Source: Desulfonatronum thioautotrophicum (GTDB lineage: Bacteria; Desulfobacterota; Desulfovibrionia; Desulfovibrionales; Desulfonatronaceae). Taken from it: DNA of 64,000 bases. This document shows positions 43,225 through 52,333 of the stretch, piece after piece. The stretch spans positions 279,110-343,109 of the forward strand of contig NZ_KN882169.1 in NCBI RefSeq assembly GCF_000934745.1. Direction: 5' to 3'. The position numbers were made by a program, and so were the translations under genes. Within the stretch, counting starts at the first letter, position 1. Each line of letters opens with the position of its first letter. The notes beneath the pieces are model-generated. The model saw only the letters and a list, made by a program, of their open reading frames with translations, was not told where the DNA came from and searched no databases.

Positions 43225-44505
43225 CTACAATGTTTCCGCGTACAACTCCACAACGTGTTTTACGGGAATGGAGTGACCGGTCTTGGAGAGCATGTCCGCG
43301 AGTTGAAGCATACAAGCCGGACAACTGGTTGCCGCAACCCCGGCACCGGTGGCCGCGATGCTTTCGGCCTTTTTGCGGCCGATGACGTCGGAGAGCTTGT
43401 AGTGCTTGAGGTTGAAGCTTCCGCCGGACCCGCAGCAGGATGGTCCGCTAGGCAACTCGGCAGTGGTGTATTTGCCCCCAGCTGCCAAAACCTGCCGCGG
43501 CTGGGTCGTGATTTTCAACGTGTTCCGCAGGTGGCAGGGGTCGTGATAGGCCACCTTGGCGGGACTGGCGGACTCCTTGGTAGGGATTTTCAGGACATCA
43601 TGCAGAAACTGACTGACGTCCATTACCTTGTCGGCAATGTTCGCGGCCCGAATGCCGTCCATTTTATCGCCATAATACTTGGGCCAAAGTTCGGCGATGG
43701 TCGCGGTACAGGTGGCGCAAGGCGTGAGCAGGTAATCCCACTTGCTGGTGGCGAACAGGTCCAGATTCTGTCGAACCAACTTGTCGAAGACTTCGGTTTC
43801 GCCGCTGGACAGGGCGGGAATGCCGCAGCAGGATTGGTTGGGCGGCATGAATACCCCAACTTGGTGATGCTCCAAGATCTTGAGCACGGCCTGACCAACC
43901 TGGGGAAAGACCTTGTCCGTGACGCATCCCGGGAAAAAAGCCACCCGCAATCCGGACTTGCCCGGAGGGGTATCCTTTTTTGGGGTCACGGAATGGAGTG
44001 GTTTGGAAGCCAGTTTCTTGAAATGCCTGTCCGCGATCAGTGGGGCGTTGAACCGGGCGCAGGAGGTTCCAATAACCCCGTCGGCCTCCTTGGTGAACAG
44101 TCCCTGCAGTGAAGCCCCGAGAGAGAGAAGGTTGTTCATCAACTTCGGGTTGGTCAGCAGGCGGCGAAAGACCAGTCGCTGGGAGGGCGGCAACCCCAGA
44201 TACCCGGAAAGAATGGCTCGGGCGCGCAGGAAAATGTCCGTGACCTTCACACCGGAGGGGCAGTTGGCCTCGCAGGTGCCGCAAAGCAGACAGCGCTGCA
44301 ACTTTTCATTGACTGCTTCGGGATCCTTGAGGATCTCATCAGACAGCCCGGAAAGCAGGGCCAACTTGCCGCGGGTGACGTCGGTCTCCTTGCCGGTCTG
44401 GGCAAAGACCGGACACTGGGCCTGACACATGCCGCAGCGCATGCAGCCGGTGAGCAGGTCATCCAACTCCTTGAGCATGGAAACGAGTTTTTTGATATCG
44501 GCCAT
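43225..44505 (-). CDS. D-lactate/glycolate oxidase iron-sulfur subunit (GlcF/LldF-like)
   Basis: The 426-residue protein has two 4Fe-4S motifs (CMRCGMCQAQCPVF, CLLCGTCEANCPSG) and two CCG domains (GCVTDKVFP, QSCCGIPAL, CATCTATI; YHDPCHLRNT, PSCCGSGGSF, TSCPACMLQL). This is the GlcF layout. It probably carries electrons from the FAD subunit encoded just upstream (15 bases between stop and start codon regions) to the membrane quinone or hdr-like carriers. Gene order and spacing tie it to the dld gene. There is no membrane helix. Confidence 0.9.
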   Translation of the reverse strand: MADIKKLVSMLKELDDLLTGCMRCGMCQAQCPVFAQTGKETDVTRGKLALLSGLSDEILKDPEAVNEKLQRCLLCGTCEANCPSGVKVTDIFLRARAILSGYLGLPPSQRLVFRRLLTNPKLMNNLLSLGASLQGLFTKEADGVIGTSCARFNAPLIADRHFKKLASKPLHSVTPKKDTPPGKSGLRVAFFPGCVTDKVFPQVGQAVLKILEHHQVGVFMPPNQSCCGIPALSSGETEVFDKLVRQNLDLFATSKWDYLLTPCATCTATIAELWPKYYGDKMDGIRAANIADKVMDVSQFLHDVLKIPTKESASPAKVAYHDPCHLRNTLKITTQPRQVLAAGGKYTTAELPSGPSCCGSGGSFNLKHYKLSDVIGRKKAESIAATGAGVAATSCPACMLQLADMLSKTGHSIPVKHVVELYAETL

Positions 44506-44520
44506 GATGTCCTCCAGGAG

Positions 44521-45912
44521 TTAGGCGAGCAGGGGGCCGAGGATCTTGCCCGGATTGAGGATGTTGTTCGGGTCGAGCACGCTTTTCATCCTTCGGGAAT
44601 AGTTGATGGCCCCCACGCCGTATTCGTTTTTCAGGTACTTGGCCTTGGCTATGCCGATGCCGTGCTCTCCGGACAAGGTGCCGCCCAGGGCCAGGGCCTC
44701 GTCGAAAATGGCGTCAACGGCCGCTTCCACCCGGTGCCATTCCTTCTGGTCGCGCTTGTCCGTGAGGATTGTCGGGTGCAGATTGCCATCCCCGGCATGG
44801 CCGAAGGTGCCGATGATCAGGTCGTACTTCTTGGCGATCTTGTCCAGGGCCTGCATCATGGCCGGGATCTTGGAGCGGGGGACGGTGGCGTCTTCCAGGA
44901 CCGTGGTCGGCTTAACCCGGGCCAGGGCCGGCAGGGCGTCACGACGGGCCTGCCAGACCGCGTTGCGCTCGGCGTCATCCTTGGCCACGCGGACGCTGGT
45001 GGCCTTGTTTTCCTTGCAAATGGCCTCCACCTTGGCAGCGTCGTCCTCTACTTGACCCTGGTGTCCATCTACCTCGATGAGTAGCATGGCCGCGGCGTCC
45101 ACGGGCAGGCCGGCCTTGCGAAAATTCTCAATGGTCCGAATGGTGAAATTGTCCATGAATTCCAAAGTGGCCGGAACGATCTTGTTGGCAATGATCGCGG
45201 CTACGGCCCGGGAGGCGTCCATCATGTCCGGGAACACGGCCATCATGGCCTTATAGGCCGCTGGGAATGGAACCAATTTGAGGGTGATGTTCTCAAATAC
45301 GCCAAGAGTGCCTTCGGAGGCGATCATCAGGCCGGCCAGATTGTAGCCGGTGACGCACTTTACGGTCTTACCGCCGGAGCGGATCAACTCGCCATTGACG
45401 TCGAAAAAGTCCACTCCCATGACGTAGTCCTTGGTCACGCCATACTTCAAGGCACGCAGCCCCCCTGCATTCTCGGCCACGTTGCCGCCCAGAGTGGAAA
45501 CTGCCTGGGAGCCCGGGTCAGGCGGGTAGAGCAGGCCCTTGGCCGCCACCTGGGCCGCGAATTTGGCCGTGACCACGCCAGGCTGGACCACAGCGTAAAG
45601 ATCTTCCTCGTTGATCTCCAGCACCTTATCCAGGGCCGTGGTCAGGCAGACTACGCCGCCGGGGTGGGGGATGGTGCCGCCGGACAGGTTGGTTCCGGCC
45701 CCACGCACGGTCAGCTTCAAGCCGTTTTCATTACACAGCTTGACCACCTTGCCCAGGCTTTCTGAGTTTTCCGGGCGGACGACCACGGCCGGCTGGGTCT
45801 GGTCCAGCACCGCGGAGTCGTAGGAATAGGCATGTAGTTCAGCGGCCTCGGTCATTACGTTGTCTTTTCCGACAATTTTCTGGAATTCGTTCTTCAACGC
45901 GTCTCTGATCAT
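44521..45912 (-). CDS. FAD-linked D-lactate dehydrogenase (GlcD/Dld-like)
   Basis: The 463-residue protein is a GlcD-type flavoprotein. The FAD_binding_4 part (about 40-180) has VVVRPENSESLGKVVKLC, GAGTNLSGGTIP, and PPDPGSQAVSTLGGNVAENAGGLRALKYG. The C-terminal FAD-oxidase part ends with GTFGHAGDGNLHPTIL and GTLSGEHGIGIAKAKYL. In this order such proteins, encoded with lactate permease and pta-ackA, are regarded as D-lactate dehydrogenase rather than glycolate oxidase; this is by context. CTCTCCTTTG on the plus strand gives a good AAAGGAGA ribosome binding site. It is followed after 15 bases by its Fe-S subunit. Confidence 0.92.
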   Translation of the reverse strand: MIRDALKNEFQKIVGKDNVMTEAAELHAYSYDSAVLDQTQPAVVVRPENSESLGKVVKLCNENGLKLTVRGAGTNLSGGTIPHPGGVVCLTTALDKVLEINEEDLYAVVQPGVVTAKFAAQVAAKGLLYPPDPGSQAVSTLGGNVAENAGGLRALKYGVTKDYVMGVDFFDVNGELIRSGGKTVKCVTGYNLAGLMIASEGTLGVFENITLKLVPFPAAYKAMMAVFPDMMDASRAVAAIIANKIVPATLEFMDNFTIRTIENFRKAGLPVDAAAMLLIEVDGHQGQVEDDAAKVEAICKENKATSVRVAKDDAERNAVWQARRDALPALARVKPTTVLEDATVPRSKIPAMMQALDKIAKKYDLIIGTFGHAGDGNLHPTILTDKRDQKEWHRVEAAVDAIFDEALALGGTLSGEHGIGIAKAKYLKNEYGVGAINYSRRMKSVLDPNNILNPGKILGPLLA

Positions 45913-46030
45913 GATATCTCTCCTTTGCGAGGTTCAAGTTTCGATGCGCACTGTCCACGGAGCAAGCGTGGGGGCAAGCGTGAATCGTGGACCGTGTCCA
46001 TCAATGCCTGAAGATGCTCCGACAATCGTC

Positions 46031-46060
46031 TCTCCGGGCGGACGGTGGTCCGCCCGGAGA
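46031..46060 (-). terminator. Strong hairpin between lldP and dld
   Basis: A perfect 13-base stem, TCTCCGGGCGGAC/GTCCGCCCGGAGA, with a four-base loop lies 11 bases after the lldP stop (minus strand). No T run follows, so it more likely protects the lldP mRNA end or reduces read-through than stops all transcription. Confidence 0.65.
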
Positions 46061-46071
46061 GGGATTCATGT

Positions 46072-47787
46072 TTAGAACAGATCAGGGGGAAGGACGCTCA
46101 TCAATACGAGGACCATAATGCCCACGACAACTCCGTAGAGCAGGAAGGGCCAGAAGGTCTTGCGCAGGATGGCGCCTTCCTGGCCGGACAGACCGACCAC
46201 GGCGCACACGGCTACGATGTTGTGGATGCAGACCATGTTGCCCATGCCCCCGCCCACGGCCTGGGCCGCGACGATAAGCTGGCGGGGCAGGTCGAGCTGG
46301 GTAGCCATGCCCCATTGGAATTCAGCAAAAAGCAGGTTGGACACCGTGTTCGAACCGGTGATGAAAGCCCCCAGGCCACCGACAAAGGAGGCAAACATCG
46401 GCCAGGCCGGCCCCACCAGTTCGGACAGCGCCTTGGCCATGGCCAGGGGCATGGATGGGTAGGCATTGGGGTTCAAAGCCAGGTCGCCGATGCCGGATCC
46501 GCGGAAGATGGAAACCAGCCCCACGGCAAAGAACAAGGCGATGGCCGGGTTTTTCATCTTCTTGATGGAATCCACCCAGGCCGTCTTGACCTTATCTCCA
46601 GACATTCCATGGATAAGGATGGTCAGAATGGCCACGAGCATGAACGGAATGGTACCGGGCAGATAGAGGTAGGCAACGGAACCGGAAACGCTGTCATAGC
46701 CGAGGATGCCGCTCCAGGTCAGGGTTTGGGAGGACAGCCAGCCCTTGAGCCCGAGTTGATCGATCCGCGTGATCACAAGAATGGCACCGATGAGCACGTA
46801 AGGCATCCAGGCTTTGACCTGGCTCATCTTGGCCTCGAACTTTTTGCCCTCGGTCGCGGTCTTGACCGTGCCGGTCCATTCGGGATCCCAGTTCTTCTGG
46901 GAGCCGAAGGTCCAGGTTTCCTTGGGCAGGGCAATGCCCCGCTTGGCTCCCCAGACCACCACGCCAAGGCCGACTAGCCCGCCGATCAGGGACGGAAATT
47001 CCGGACCCAGGAACCAGGCGAAAATCAGGTAGGGAATGGTGAAGGCCACACCGGCGAAGATGCAGAATTTCCAGGCGGCAAAGCCCTCGGACCAGGAACG
47101 ATTCGGGCCAAAGAAACGGGAGATGAATCCGAGCATGAAAATGGGCAGGATGAAGATCATCGGCAGATGCATCAGGGTGGCCCATTGGCCGATGAGCATG
47201 CCGAAGGATTCATAGCTGGTGAAGTTCACGCCGGCGGCCCCACTGGCCACGGCGTCACCGACAAGGTCGCGCAGGAAGGTCAGGCCGATGATAACCGGTG
47301 TGCCCACAGCACCGAAGGTGACCGGGAAGGAGTTGAAGACCAGGCAGATGATTGCCGCGGCCAGGGGCGGGAAGCCCAGGGCCAGGAGGAGTGGAGCAGC
47401 CAGGGCCGCCGGGGTGCCGAAGCCCGCCGCCCCTTCAATGAAGGCCGCGAACAGATAGCCGATAATGATGGCCTGCACGCGCATGTCCGGTGAGATGGTC
47501 TGCATCCCGTATTGGATTGTCTCCATGCCTCCGGAATCGCGCAGGGTATGCAGAATCAAAATTGCGCCAAAGACAATGATCAAAATGCCGATGGCCGTGA
47601 TTATGCCTTGAATGGACAGCGCAGCGACATAACCGACCGGAAGGCTCCAGACGGCAACTCCGGCCAGGGCGGTGACCAGCCAGGCCAGTGGCATGGCCTT
47701 GGTGGCCGGCCAGCGAAAGCCGACCATCAGCACCAATGCCAAGGCAATGGGCAGCGCGGCGATAAGTGCCAAGACTCCAATTGACAT
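46072..47787 (-). CDS. lldP: L-/D-lactate permease
   Basis: The 571-residue protein has at least 12 membrane helices and LctP family phrases: [46 protein letters not shown], and near the end [19 protein letters not shown] and [22 protein letters not shown]. It imports lactate (and glycolate) with protons or sodium. The ATG at 47787 has GGAGGAG six bases upstream; the frame from 47793 would use a TTG. It is the first gene of the lactate operon, with a long upstream spacer. Confidence 0.95.
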   Translation of the reverse strand: MSIGVLALIAALPIALALVLMVGFRWPATKAMPLAWLVTALAGVAVWSLPVGYVAALSIQGIITAIGILIIVFGAILILHTLRDSGGMETIQYGMQTISPDMRVQAIIIGYLFAAFIEGAAGFGTPAALAAPLLLALGFPPLAAAIICLVFNSFPVTFGAVGTPVIIGLTFLRDLVGDAVASGAAGVNFTSYESFGMLIGQWATLMHLPMIFILPIFMLGFISRFFGPNRSWSEGFAAWKFCIFAGVAFTIPYLIFAWFLGPEFPSLIGGLVGLGVVVWGAKRGIALPKETWTFGSQKNWDPEWTGTVKTATEGKKFEAKMSQVKAWMPYVLIGAILVITRIDQLGLKGWLSSQTLTWSGILGYDSVSGSVAYLYLPGTIPFMLVAILTILIHGMSGDKVKTAWVDSIKKMKNPAIALFFAVGLVSIFRGSGIGDLALNPNAYPSMPLAMAKALSELVGPAWPMFASFVGGLGAFITGSNTVSNLLFAEFQWGMATQLDLPRQLIVAAQAVGGGMGNMVCIHNIVAVCAVVGLSGQEGAILRKTFWPFLLYGVVVGIMVLVLMSVLPPDLF

Positions 47788-48344
47788 GTACAACTCCTCC
47801 TTGAAAAAAGTTAAACATCCTTTAGGGCTGCAAGCCTTTTACGTGCATCGGCTTTTCCCTTCGCCATTCCCCATCCGGCCTTCTGCCTGGTTGAAGGGGA
47901 GCCAACCAGCCTTTGCCAAAGAAAACCACAGAATGTCCGTGGATCTCTATCAAAAAACGTGCCTGAAATCACACGAAGGGCAGACGCAAAAGATTGGACA
48001 GGACCTGGGGGTTTTTGAAAAAATCAAGTATGATTAACGGTTTTTGAAAATCCATAATTCTTGAGTTCGTAGGGATGGATTGTTTAGTAATTCAGGAGAT
48101 ACGTCTAGTCCGTAAACCGTTGTCTCAAACCTTTTGCCGACACCTGGCACCACCTGCCATTCTATGTGAATCAAACCGTTCCCGGGGCAACTCGTTACGC
48201 GAAAGAAGACACTTGGACAAGTTGATCAGAGGGAATGTCTTCCTTATCTTGAAAATTGTCCGAAAAAAAAGACTGGTCTGAAAAATTGGATCAAAAAGGG
48301 AAGTGCATGCATCCCAACCCTTTGCCCGGTTTTCGTCCTGTCAG
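47788..48344. promoter_or_regulatory. Upstream region of the lactate operon
   Basis: About 550 bases with no credible gene. The eight-base word AAACCGTT occurs at 48114-48121 and 48173-48180, and its reverse complement at 48036-48043, all 250-390 bases before lldP. Three copies in 145 bases suggest a regulator site. I looked for a sigma-54 -24/-12 element and found only mis-spaced partial matches. Confidence 0.4.
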
Positions 48345-48630
48345 CAGAGAGGCCCGAAGCTCAAATTGGTGCATCCCGAGGGCGCTGGCGCCCTCCCATT
48401 TATATTTCTGGGGCTCTCACCGTAGCGTTTTCAGTGCCAATGCTCGCCTTGGCCTATGCCTTTGCCTGGATTCACTCTCACTTCAATCGTCACTTTAACT
48501 GGCTGTCATTACAATTGGCTTGATCATCCTCGCGGTTGGGCATAGGTTGGATGTATCGGTTTATGGAGAATCGTGGCAGGTGGACATCACGTCTTTTACG
48601 ACATGGTTGCATCCAATAGCAGTGGAGTAG
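48345..48630 (+). pseudogene. Decayed membrane-protein gene with two frameshifts
   Basis: Three frames join into one protein-like trail. KLKLVHPEGAGALPFIFLGL is read from 48345; TVAFSVPMLALAYAFAWIHS and HFNRHFNWLS are read in another frame from 48419; IGLIILAVG, then DVSVYGESWQVDITSF and a stop at 48628 are read in the third from 48514. The hydrophobic pattern with a LPF..LGL opening resembles the C-terminal half of CcdA/DsbD-like cytochrome c biogenesis or sulfite-exporter type proteins. The family is a guess; that it is a broken coding region is more likely than not. The 5' half is missing. Confidence 0.45.
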
Positions 48631-48733
48631 GAGCGGATTTGGCCGCAGTGAAAATGTGCTCTTTGAGCTCTCCTCCCTGGGTGCATGTCATTGATTCGGC
48701 TGGTTGTTAACCAATAATCTTTTCGGAGGCATT

Positions 48734-48970
48734 ATGAAGACAAGAATCTTGATTGTGGCGTTGCTGATTGGGCTGGCTGGGGCGCAGGTTGGATGCAATC
48801 GATTTGTTGGTGGGGCTGCAGTGGGCGCAGTTGGAGCCGGAGCTGCCTATGAACTTCAAAATAAACGCCAAATGGACCGTCTGGAACAGGATTTGCGAGA
48901 GGGACGGATCACCCAGGAAGAGTATGAGGCTCGCAAGGAACAGATCTCTCGCGGTTCGCTGATTTATTGA
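48734..48970 (+). CDS. Small lipoprotein with glycine zipper and SHOCT-like end
   Basis: The 78-residue protein has a lipoprotein signal ending AQVGC, a glycine-rich VGGAAVGAVGAGAAYEL segment, and a C-terminal SHOCT-type helix pair (LEQDLREGRITQEEYEARKEQI). The ATG at 48734 has GGAGG at four bases; a frame from 48704 lacks one. It is probably attached to the cell envelope. Function is unknown. It lies 68 bases ahead of the exported coiled-coil gene. Confidence 0.75.
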   Translation: MKTRILIVALLIGLAGAQVGCNRFVGGAAVGAVGAGAAYELQNKRQMDRLEQDLREGRITQEEYEARKEQISRGSLIY

Positions 48971-49038
48971 TAATTATGTGGAGTACGGTGATTTTTTTAT
49001 AACCGTGATTTAAACCGTACCGCAATCTGGAGGATGTC

Positions 49039-49569
49039 ATGCGATATGTTTGGACCAGAAAGATGAGCATGGCCCTGCTTGCTCTGGCAATGCTCATCGG
49101 GCTGCCAGGTGTCGCCCAGGTGCACGCCGTTGAACCCGAAACTTCGTCAGCCGCGTCGGAAGAAGTCGACTTTGACGAGGTGCGCCGGGAAATGCGCGAA
49201 CTGGCCCAGACTCTTGGGCAATATGGCGCGGAACAGCGGGACAAGGCATTGGAGAGGTCGCAACCGGCCCTGGAAGCCTTGGATCGTCGCTTGAAAGAGC
49301 TTGAGGATGCTCTCGAGAAAAATTGGGATGAGATGAGTGAGGCCGCACGGGAACGCTCACGGCAGGCCATGCGTGAACTGCGGAGGCAGCGCATCGCTCT
49401 GGCAGAGAAGTACGGAGCCCTGAAAACTGCTTCAGAAGGAGCTTGGGAGCAACTTCGGGAAGGATTTCTGGATGCGTTTGGCGTCCTCAACGAGGCGTGG
49501 GAGCGTTCCATTCAGGAATTCCAGGAGGGAGCAGAGGAAGGTGATGCGAAGGATCGGTTGACATTGTAG
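49039..49569 (+). CDS. Exported coiled-coil protein, related to the protein at 7709
   Basis: The 176-residue protein has a signal peptide (about 1-29, ending VHA) and a charged helical body with heptad spacing (VRREMRELAQTLGQYGAEQRD, LERSQPALEALDRRLKELED, then ERSRQAMRELRRQRI). The end has GAWEQLREGFLDAFGVLNEAW. This EGAWEQLKEG-like phrase is the same one seen at the end of the coiled-coil protein at 7709, so the two look like periplasmic and cytoplasmic relatives. CTGGAGGA precedes the ATG at good spacing. A role in envelope stress is plausible but unproven. Confidence 0.72.
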   Translation: MRYVWTRKMSMALLALAMLIGLPGVAQVHAVEPETSSAASEEVDFDEVRREMRELAQTLGQYGAEQRDKALERSQPALEALDRRLKELEDALEKNWDEMSEAARERSRQAMRELRRQRIALAEKYGALKTASEGAWEQLREGFLDAFGVLNEAWERSIQEFQEGAEEGDAKDRLTL

Positions 49570-49714
49570 CCTTGACACCCTTGACGCTTTTGGCCTGACG
49601 TCACAATTTGGGCCGTGCGATGACGTACCGCTTCCCGGAGCAGGATCCCGTTCATGTATCGTTTTCGCTGGTGCCCCTCCAAACCTCTAATTTTACGACA
49701 ACTAAGAGGATTTC

Positions 49715-50188
49715 ATGCGCAAACGCCTCCTTTCAACGGAATCAATGCACCCCGCGACACCGGAAGAGAACTGGCTGAACCTGGAGGATGTCGCGGAGGT
49801 GGAAATCACCTCCGAAGATCCGGATCATCCCATCGAGCACGCCCTGATGCCGGGGCATCCCGAAGGTTGGAAGGCTGGTGCCCCTGGGGAGCAGACCATT
49901 CGCATTCTGTTCGATGAGCCTCGGGTCATTCGCAGGATCTGGATTCATTTCAAGGAGACCGCGGTCGAGCGGACGCACCAATTCGTGCTGCGCTGGTCAG
50001 CGGACAACGGTGGAAAATTCACGGACATTGTCCGCCAGCAATGGAATTTCAGTCCGGACGGGATGCAAGAGGAGAGCGAAAATATCTACCTGGATATCGC
50101 CAATGTGACCACGTTGGAAGTGATCATCAACCCGGACATCAGCAATACCCAGGCCTTCGCCACACTGGCCCAGTTGCGGGTTGGTTAG
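49715..50188 (+). CDS. Discoidin/XRCC1-like beta-sandwich protein, unknown function
   Basis: The 157-residue protein has no signal peptide. Its middle reads IRILFDEPRVIRRIWIHFKETAVERTHQFVLRWSADNGGKF, then IYLDIANVTTLEVIINPDISN, the strand pattern of discoidin (F5/8 type C) or XRCC1-N beta sandwiches that bind sugars, lipids or partners. The N-terminus has a VAEVEITSEDPDHPIEHALM segment. AGAGGATT precedes the ATG. It stands 103 bases before the mrp operon on the same strand and could be co-transcribed with it. No catalytic motif is seen. Confidence 0.65.
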   Translation: MRKRLLSTESMHPATPEENWLNLEDVAEVEITSEDPDHPIEHALMPGHPEGWKAGAPGEQTIRILFDEPRVIRRIWIHFKETAVERTHQFVLRWSADNGGKFTDIVRQQWNFSPDGMQEESENIYLDIANVTTLEVIINPDISNTQAFATLAQLRVG

Positions 50189-50291
50189 GAAAGGTGCGAT
50201 TGCCGTTGTTGAAGCGGGGCGGTCAGAATGAAAGCCACTTGGCCCTGCTTGCTTGATGCGGCATACAAATTGGGTTGAAAGGGACCACCCC

Positions 50292-50606
50292 ATGCAGATG
50301 TTTTATCTCGGCGTGGCCTGTTTTCTCCTGCTGACCATGGTCGTGGGGTTGTTGCGGGTGTTTTTCGGCCCAGACCAGGAGGACCGTTTGGTTGCGGTCC
50401 AGCTCTTCGGGACCACGGGCGTGGCAGTGCTGCTCTTGCTGGCCGCGGCCCTTGATGCACCGGCTGTGCGCAATGCCGCGATGGTCTTCGCGGTCTTGGC
50501 CGTTTTGACCGTGGTGGCGTTTGTGCAGAGCACTGAAAATGCGACCCGCGGCAAGGACCGTCCCTCTGGCTCGGGAGGCATCCGTAACGGAGCAGGCGAG
50601 GATTAA
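50292..50606 (+). CDS. mrpF: Na+/H+ antiporter subunit MrpF
   Basis: The 104-residue protein has three membrane helices with the MrpF core VVGLLRVFFGPDQEDRLVAVQLFGTTGVAVLLLLA and a following AMVFAVLAVLTVVAF. The ATG at 50292 follows AAAGGG at eight bases; longer frames begin in unrelated sequence. A charged tail of about 20 residues follows the last helix. MrpF is a small subunit of the multi-protein cation/proton antiporter in the inner membrane. It is the first gene of the operon here, which is unusual, since mrpA usually leads. Confidence 0.88.
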   Translation: MQMFYLGVACFLLLTMVVGLLRVFFGPDQEDRLVAVQLFGTTGVAVLLLLAAALDAPAVRNAAMVFAVLAVLTVVAFVQSTENATRGKDRPSGSGGIRNGAGED

Positions 50607-50607
50607 G

Positions 50608-50943
50608 GTGCTCGATGCGATGATCGTAGCGGCGGCCATCGGGTTGTGTCTGGCCGGAGCATTTTTTTTCCTGGCTGGGACAGCCGGCCTGCTTCGGTTT
50701 CCAGATGCCATGAGCCGCATCCATGCCTTGACCAAGGCCGACAACCTCGGCCTGGGGCTGATCGCCCTGGCTTTGATGCTCACCAGCCAATCCCTGGCTG
50801 AAGTGCTGAAAATTCTGCTGATTTGGCTGGTGGCTCTGGCAGCCAGCTCCACAATTTGCTTTCTCCTGGGACGGAACATGCAGCGTCGCTCCCAATCCCC
50901 AAGCGGGGGGGACGTTCAGCCGTTGGCGAGGCATCGACACTGA
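50608..50943 (+). CDS. mrpG: Na+/H+ antiporter subunit MrpG
   Basis: The 111-residue protein has three membrane helices and the MrpG phrase FFFLAGTAGLLRFPDAMSRIHALTKADNLGLGLI. I choose the GTG at 50608, one base after the mrpF stop, with GAGG ahead; an ATG at 50620 is an alternative. The frame extending back into mrpF is discarded. The stop overlaps the start of the next gene by one base, so translation is coupled. Confidence 0.87.
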   Translation: MLDAMIVAAAIGLCLAGAFFFLAGTAGLLRFPDAMSRIHALTKADNLGLGLIALALMLTSQSLAEVLKILLIWLVALAASSTICFLLGRNMQRRSQSPSGGDVQPLARHRH

Positions 50944-51932
50944 TGTTGTCTCTGGCCTTTGATCTGCTGCTGGCCGGGGCCTTGTTGCTGGTCAGCTGGC
51001 GCCTTTTACAGGCTTCGGATCTTTTCCAGGCCACGGTGTTGTTCATCTCCTTCGGACTTTTTTTGGCTCTGGCGTGGGTTCGTCTCCAGGCCCCGGACAT
51101 TGCCCTGGCAGAAGCCGCCGTGGGTGCCGGTCTTGCCGGGGTACTGCTGATCGGAACCTTCAAGCGTATCGAGCCGCATCCGCGAGAAAACAACGATGCC
51201 AACGACGATGTCCAGCCGCCGAGCACCTGCCGACTGGACCAGGCCGCGGCATGTCCTGGACGTTTCCACTACGGCATGGCCGGTGGGTTCGCCGGTGTGC
51301 TCACCCTGTTGCTGGCTTTGGCTGTTTTGGATCTGCCGCAGCAAGGGACGGGATTGACCGAAATCGTTGCTGAAAATCTGGAAATGGTTGGGGTTGATCA
51401 CCCGGTAACCGCGGTATTGCTCGCCTTTCGTCTGTACGATACCTGGCTGGAACTGGGCGTTCTGCTACTGGCCTTGATGGGGGTTTTCGGTGTACGCGGG
51501 GCCCAGGATTTGCGAACCCTGCCCGCATATCCGGTTGATGCCCACGTATTGCGTGGCTTGGTGCTGCTGTTAGGGCCGCTGACAATGCTGGTTACGATTC
51601 ATTTGCTGTGGCTGGGTGACCATGCCCCGGGAGGGGCCTTTCAGGCCGGAGTCGTCCTGGCTGCCGGACTGGTGCTTTTCCGGCTGGTGGGTTTGCCTTC
51701 CGTGGACCGCCTGTCTCGGTTCAGACTGATCTGCCTTGTTCTCCTGGGCTTTGCCGCCATCCTGCTTTTGGCCGTGACGACCACACTCTTGGCCATCCAC
51801 CAGCCTCTGGAATACCCACCACTCTGGTCCAAAACCTTGATTCTGACCTTGGAGGCCGCGGCCACCGTTTCCATCGGCGTCACCTTGGCCGCCCTGGTGA
51901 TTCTGGTCCTGGTGGTTGACGAAGAACCATGA
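50943..51932 (+). CDS. mrpB: Mrp subunit: DUF4040 (MrpA C-terminal/MbhD-like) fused to MrpB
   Basis: The 329-residue protein combines two parts that are separate in Bacillus. Residues about 1-80 are a DUF4040 domain (LFLALAWVRLQAPDIALAEAAVGAGLAGVLLI), which normally sits near the end of MrpA. Residues about 105-329 are an MrpB-like region with several helices and LWLGDHAPGGAFQAGVVLAAGLVLFRL. The ATG overlaps the mrpG stop by one base. This arrangement fits an Mrp complex in which the long MrpA is split, with its antiporter-like part supplied by one of the three D/A-like genes downstream. Confidence 0.85.
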   Translation: MLSLAFDLLLAGALLLVSWRLLQASDLFQATVLFISFGLFLALAWVRLQAPDIALAEAAVGAGLAGVLLIGTFKRIEPHPRENNDANDDVQPPSTCRLDQAAACPGRFHYGMAGGFAGVLTLLLALAVLDLPQQGTGLTEIVAENLEMVGVDHPVTAVLLAFRLYDTWLELGVLLLALMGVFGVRGAQDLRTLPAYPVDAHVLRGLVLLLGPLTMLVTIHLLWLGDHAPGGAFQAGVVLAAGLVLFRLVGLPSVDRLSRFRLICLVLLGFAAILLLAVTTTLLAIHQPLEYPPLWSKTLILTLEAAATVSIGVTLAALVILVLVVDEEP

Positions 51933-52333
51933 CCCCTTTCCTGATCTATTCTTTGGCCGCTGTCCTGCTTGCGGGGCTGGGCATCCATGGACTGATCAGC
52001 CGCCGGCACCTCTTGCGGCAGATCATGGCCTTGAATGTCCTGGCCGGTGGTGTGTTCCTCCTGCTGATCAGCACGGCATACCGCAATCAGGGAATCGGTG
52101 AGTCCTCCTTTGCCGATCCCGTGCCCCACGCCATGGTCCTGACCGGAATCGTTGTGGCCATCAGCGCCACGGCGTTCGCCCTGGCACTGGTGCGACGTAT
52201 CTACCATGCCCAGGAGCAGGACATGAATTCGGACCTGACGGACGAAGTGCAACAAAAAGACAGCCCAAAAGACAGCAAAGTCGAAAGCCAAAACAACGAG
52301 CCGCCGAAAAACCGGACCGATTCGGCACTGTAA
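51929..52333 (+). CDS. mrpC: Na+/H+ antiporter subunit MrpC (NuoK-like)
   Basis: The 134-residue protein has three membrane helices of the NuoK/MrpC type: LIYSLAAVLLAGLGIHGLIS, then RQIMALNVLAGGVFLLLIS and DPVPHAMVLTGIVVAISATAFALAL with the conserved PHAMVLTGIVV phrase. A charged tail of about 35 residues, rich in Q, K, D and S, is longer than usual. It overlaps mrpB by four bases and mrpD by one. Confidence 0.9.
   Translation: MTPFLIYSLAAVLLAGLGIHGLISRRHLLRQIMALNVLAGGVFLLLISTAYRNQGIGESSFADPVPHAMVLTGIVVAISATAFALALVRRIYHAQEQDMNSDLTDEVQQKDSPKDSKVESQNNEPPKNRTDSAL

Noticed and set aside
47788-48200. Sigma-54 promoter for the lactate operon
   Set aside because: TGCACG...TTGCA and TGGCACC...TGCC matches exist but their spacing is wrong (the two elements are not ten bases apart).
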